This document shows, piece by piece, positions 61,720 through 64,000 of a stretch of DNA of 64,000 nucleotides (its first letter is position 1; the number at the start of each line of letters is the position of its first letter). A program made the translations under genes and the position numbers. The DNA comes from CAYZJV01 sp964482325. Lineage in GTDB: Bacteria > Spirochaetota > Spirochaetia > Sphaerochaetales > Sphaerochaetaceae. Under the pieces are notes generated by a model. It was not told the DNA's origin, ran no database searches, and was given only the letters and a program-made list of their open reading frames with translations. Location of the stretch: positions 26,112 to 90,111 of the forward strand of contig CAYZXD010000006.1 of NCBI GenBank assembly GCA_964482325.1. The letters run 5' to 3'.

Positions 61720-63897
61720 ATGAAAACATGGAAAAAAGAACCGGTTTCGGTTGAACTCATCAGGAAACTCAACGAGACGTATAAGGTGGATTACATCACT
61801 GCCTCGCTGCTTGCACGCAGGGGGGCTGTTGAACCTGAGTCGGTGCAGTTTTATTTGGAGACTGATGTTTCCTATCTCCATAATCCCTTTCTCTTTGATG
61901 AGATGGAAAGTTTTGTCGAACGGGTGCTTCAGGCAAGGGATGAGCATGAACAAGTATGTGTCTTCGGCGATCGGGATGTGGATGGTATCACGAGTACGGT
62001 GCTGATGGTTCAGGAGCTTGAAGCGATGGGAATTCAGACGATGTGGCGGTTACCGGAAGGTGATGAACCGTATGGTCTTACCCGCGATGGGCTGCAATCT
62101 GCCGCTGATGCGGGGGTCACGCTTGCCATAACGGTCGATTGTGGTATCTCGAATACCGAGGAGATTGCCTTTGCCCGATCGCTGGGTATTGATGTGCTGA
62201 TTACTGATCATCACATTGCAGGGGATGTGATTCCTGCAGCTGAAGCGGTGATCAATCCGAAACTTCCCGGCTGTGGATACCCCTTTGCCCATCTGGCCGG
62301 ATGTGGCGTTGCCGCCAAATGTATCTGGGCATTGCGGTTTGCTGCTACCGATTTTTTCCGTGAATCCTGTATCCTCCTGCACGCTTTGCCGGGCAATACC
62401 ACTCCAGGTGAGGAGACCGTCATCATTGAAGCTGCCCGTGTGAAGAATCTACTCATTGAAGATCGGATCATCGAAGAGGTAGTTCCGGGTGTTCTGGAAC
62501 TGCATCAGAGCCGGATTCTCCGATTTCTCGACAGTGGGCTTCCCATTCTAGCCCTCGATCGGGAGATTGAAGCTCAGCTGCTGAAAAAGGCCTTTGGGAA
62601 TGCCGTCGATATTCATATGGGAGAACTTCGGGACCAGTTTGCACAGGTGCTACCTCAGGTAGCGCAAAAAAGTCTCTTCAGTCTGATGCGCATCAGTCGT
62701 TCGGTACGATACACACGTACAGCAAGTGAACTTGATGTATTATATTCGCTCTTCGTTGCCTATGTTCTCAGAAGTGTCCCCTCGCTATCGTCGGAGTATG
62801 AAGAGATTCTTGATCTGGTTGCGATGGGGACCATCGCGGATCTCATGCCGATGATTGATGAGAATCGTATTCTGGTACGCTCAGGGATGAAGAAAATGTC
62901 AGAAGGAGTACGGAAAGAGCTCCTTGCACTGATGAGTATGCAGAACCTGGTGGGAAAGCAGCTCTCCACCAGCGATATCGGGTGGCAGATCACCCCGGTG
63001 ATCAACGCTTCCGGGCGCCTTGGGAAACCGCAGATTGCAGCTCAGATGCTGTTGGCAAAGGATCTGCACACCTGTGAGGAGTATGCAGGAGAACTCATGC
63101 GGTTGAATCGGGAACGACAGCGACAGGGGGAAGATTCGTGGGGAAGACTTTTGCCGAAGGCCCGTTCAAGTCATGAGGATTTTTCAGGAAAGTTCCTCAT
63201 GGTTGAAGATCCCACCGTGAGTAGGGGATTAACTGGGATTATGGCTTCACGATTGCTGCGCCAGTTCAATGCCCCCACGATGGTCATCGCGCATGGAGAT
63301 GATGAGCGGGTTACCGGCTCCATGCGGAGTCCGCATTACTTCAATGTCCGGGAATTTCTTAGTGCTTTCGATGATCTATTCATCGATTTCGGCGGGCATC
63401 GTTGTGCTGGTGGTTTCAGTATGGAACGGAAGTATCTTGATGCACTGCGCGAACGAATTGCCGATGCTATTGATCTGCTTGAATCCCGTGATGATCAGGA
63501 AGATGAACCCATTACGATAGACGCTCAGCTTCCTCCTGAATACCTGACTCCGAAGTTGATTTCTCTTGTTGAGTCCTTCGAACCGTATGGTGAAGGAAAT
63601 CCACCCCTGCAATTTCTGATCGAGGGGGCACGAGTTGATGAAATCCAGCTGCTTAATCGAAATCGGGGAAACGGACCGGGTCATGTCAAGCTGCAGCTTT
63701 CCTATGGTCAGTATCGTTGGCCTGCACTCTACTGGAATGCAGCTGATGATGTTGGATCTGTCTTTGGAGAAAAAGATGAGGTTGACATCGTGTTCAGGAT
63801 GGGAAGAAACTACTTCAGAAACAATGAAACCTTGCAGTTGACCATCGTCGCATTGAGAAAACATAAGCATTCAATTGAAGAAATTATGGGTTCTTGA
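61720..63897 (+). CDS. recJ: single-stranded-DNA exonuclease RecJ
   Basis: 5'-3' exonuclease that widens gaps for RecFOR repair. The 725 residues contain the DHH phosphoesterase motifs: VCVFGDRDVDGITSTVL (motif I, about 77-93; Arg stands where Tyr is usual in GDYD), TVDCGISNTEEIAFA (motif II), LITDHHIAGDVIPAAEAVINPK (DHH motif III), then AGCGVAAK, and the DHHA1 part with GHRCAGGFSME (about 564-574). It is longer than the 570-residue norm because of inserts near 200-330. TAAGG precedes the ATG. The stop overlaps the -35 of rpsU. Confidence 0.94.
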   Translation: MKTWKKEPVSVELIRKLNETYKVDYITASLLARRGAVEPESVQFYLETDVSYLHNPFLFDEMESFVERVLQARDEHEQVCVFGDRDVDGITSTVLMVQELEAMGIQTMWRLPEGDEPYGLTRDGLQSAADAGVTLAITVDCGISNTEEIAFARSLGIDVLITDHHIAGDVIPAAEAVINPKLPGCGYPFAHLAGCGVAAKCIWALRFAATDFFRESCILLHALPGNTTPGEETVIIEAARVKNLLIEDRIIEEVVPGVLELHQSRILRFLDSGLPILALDREIEAQLLKKAFGNAVDIHMGELRDQFAQVLPQVAQKSLFSLMRISRSVRYTRTASELDVLYSLFVAYVLRSVPSLSSEYEEILDLVAMGTIADLMPMIDENRILVRSGMKKMSEGVRKELLALMSMQNLVGKQLSTSDIGWQITPVINASGRLGKPQIAAQMLLAKDLHTCEEYAGELMRLNRERQRQGEDSWGRLLPKARSSHEDFSGKFLMVEDPTVSRGLTGIMASRLLRQFNAPTMVIAHGDDERVTGSMRSPHYFNVREFLSAFDDLFIDFGGHRCAGGFSMERKYLDALRERIADAIDLLESRDDQEDEPITIDAQLPPEYLTPKLISLVESFEPYGEGNPPLQFLIEGARVDEIQLLNRNRGNGPGHVKLQLSYGQYRWPALYWNAADDVGSVFGEKDEVDIVFRMGRNYFRNNETLQLTIVALRKHKHSIEEIMGS

Positions 63898-63922
63898 CAA
63901 AGATAGTGTTTTTCAGCAGTAT
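63894..63922 (+). promoter_or_regulatory. rpsU promoter
   Basis: Perfect TTGACA overlapping the recJ stop, 17 bases, CAGTAT (weak -10). Predicted start near 63929, giving a 36-base leader. Confidence 0.45.
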
Positions 63923-63949
63923 GAGGCAATACTGATCCCGTTATCTGGG

Positions 63950-63960
63950 AAGGGGGTGAT
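63950..63960 (+). promoter_or_regulatory. very strong Shine-Dalgarno of rpsU
   Basis: AAGGGGGTGAT pairs with 11 consecutive bases of the usual 16S rRNA 3' end (one G-U pair). The core ends 8 bases before the ATA at 63965, an ideal distance, and overlaps the alternative GTG at 63956. Confidence 0.6.
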
Positions 63961-63964
63961 TACC

Positions 63965-64000
63965 ATAGCTTACGTAAGAGTAGACGATAATGAGCCACTC
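63965..64000 (+). CDS. rpsU: ribosomal protein bS21 (start only), apparent ATA start codon
   Basis: Twelve codons before the right edge read I/M-AYVRVDDNEPL, which matches the N-terminus of bS21 (M-x-Y-V-R-V-x-x-N-E-P-L), a small-subunit protein near the anti-SD region. The codon in the Met position is ATA. An in-frame GTG at 63956 would add three residues (M-I-T), but its own SD (GGGA) is weak, while the 11-base SD fits the ATA. Either reading gives the same body. The rest of the gene is outside the window. Confidence 0.75.
   Translation, partial: MAYVRVDDNEPL

Noticed and set aside
1..64000. CRISPR arrays, insertion sequences, prophage, toxin-antitoxin or defence islands
   Set aside because: No regularly spaced repeats, transposase, integrase, phage structural or known defence genes were seen. 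The lone D12 methylase-like gene has no partner and does not make a restriction system.

Overview
The window is about 64 kb of compact, mostly housekeeping chromosome with mixed base composition. It comes from a spirochaete, most likely a free-living Spirochaeta-type anaerobe; the species cannot be read from the sequence. Evidence for this is inference from gene content: a long-form pyrophosphate-dependent phosphofructokinase, a short spirochaete-like RNA polymerase omega subunit beside miaA, an archaeal-type CMP kinase with an altered P-loop, a UPF0164/FadL-like outer-membrane protein, a histone H1 (Hc1)-like protein and acetate kinase. I see no insertion sequence, prophage, CRISPR array, tRNA or rRNA gene, and no gene-free stretch above about 180 bases.

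Layout. 1-1430 (-): iron-complex ABC uptake genes, running off the left edge. 1576-5642 (+): proA-proB-glycosyltransferase-amidase, tightly overlapping. 5629-13533 (-): murE-ddl-dinB-trmL-proC-serS-pncB. 13594-20603 (+): an atypical D12 DNA methylase, an outer-membrane protein, a small zinc-ribbon gene with its own promoter and terminator, then murC-yicC-cmk-rpoZ-miaA. 20596-24790 (-): folC, an RqcH-like NFACT protein and a membrane protein with a kinase-like N-terminus. 24973-28185 (+): acyl-CoA ligase, yhbY and Fe-ADH. 28190-30701 (-): pfp and a DUF364 gene. 30825-40254 (+, with asnS on -): UPF0178, a LuxR regulator, ArsC-like, metallo-beta-lactamase fold, second acyl-CoA ligase, DAHP synthase, DJ-1, DUF1846 and cytidylate-kinase-like genes. 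40301-46523: ackA, a probable beta-barrel protein, murB, cysS, and an ECF sigma/anti-sigma pair. 46644-53241: valS (+), then an Hc1-like gene, a U32 peptidase and lon (-). 53321-60843: SGNH hydrolase, YhhQ, a GH3-like protein that looks catalytically dead, LysR/YeiH, carbamate kinase and DUF4105. 60937-64000 (+): recO, recJ and the start of rpsU.

The genes supply peptidoglycan precursors (murB, murC, murE, ddl, an amidase), proline synthesis (proA, proB, proC), translation (serS, asnS, cysS, valS, miaA, trmL, rpsU, RqcH), DNA repair (dinB, recO, recJ) and fermentative energy metabolism (pfp, ackA, arcC, ADH).

The most unusual signal is in translation initiation, not in a gene cassette. Most genes have strong Shine-Dalgarno (SD) sequences. 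Seven unlinked genes or gene pairs have none, and in each a good -10 hexamer ends 6-9 bases before the start codon, so the mRNA should be leaderless or nearly so: murE, folC, aroF, murB, the LysR gene, the yeiH-like gene and the DUF4105 gene. The opposite case is rpsU, where an 11-base SD sits 8 bases before an ATA codon exactly where the S21 start Met is expected. Many promoters also share an extended -10 (TGG or TGn before the hexamer).
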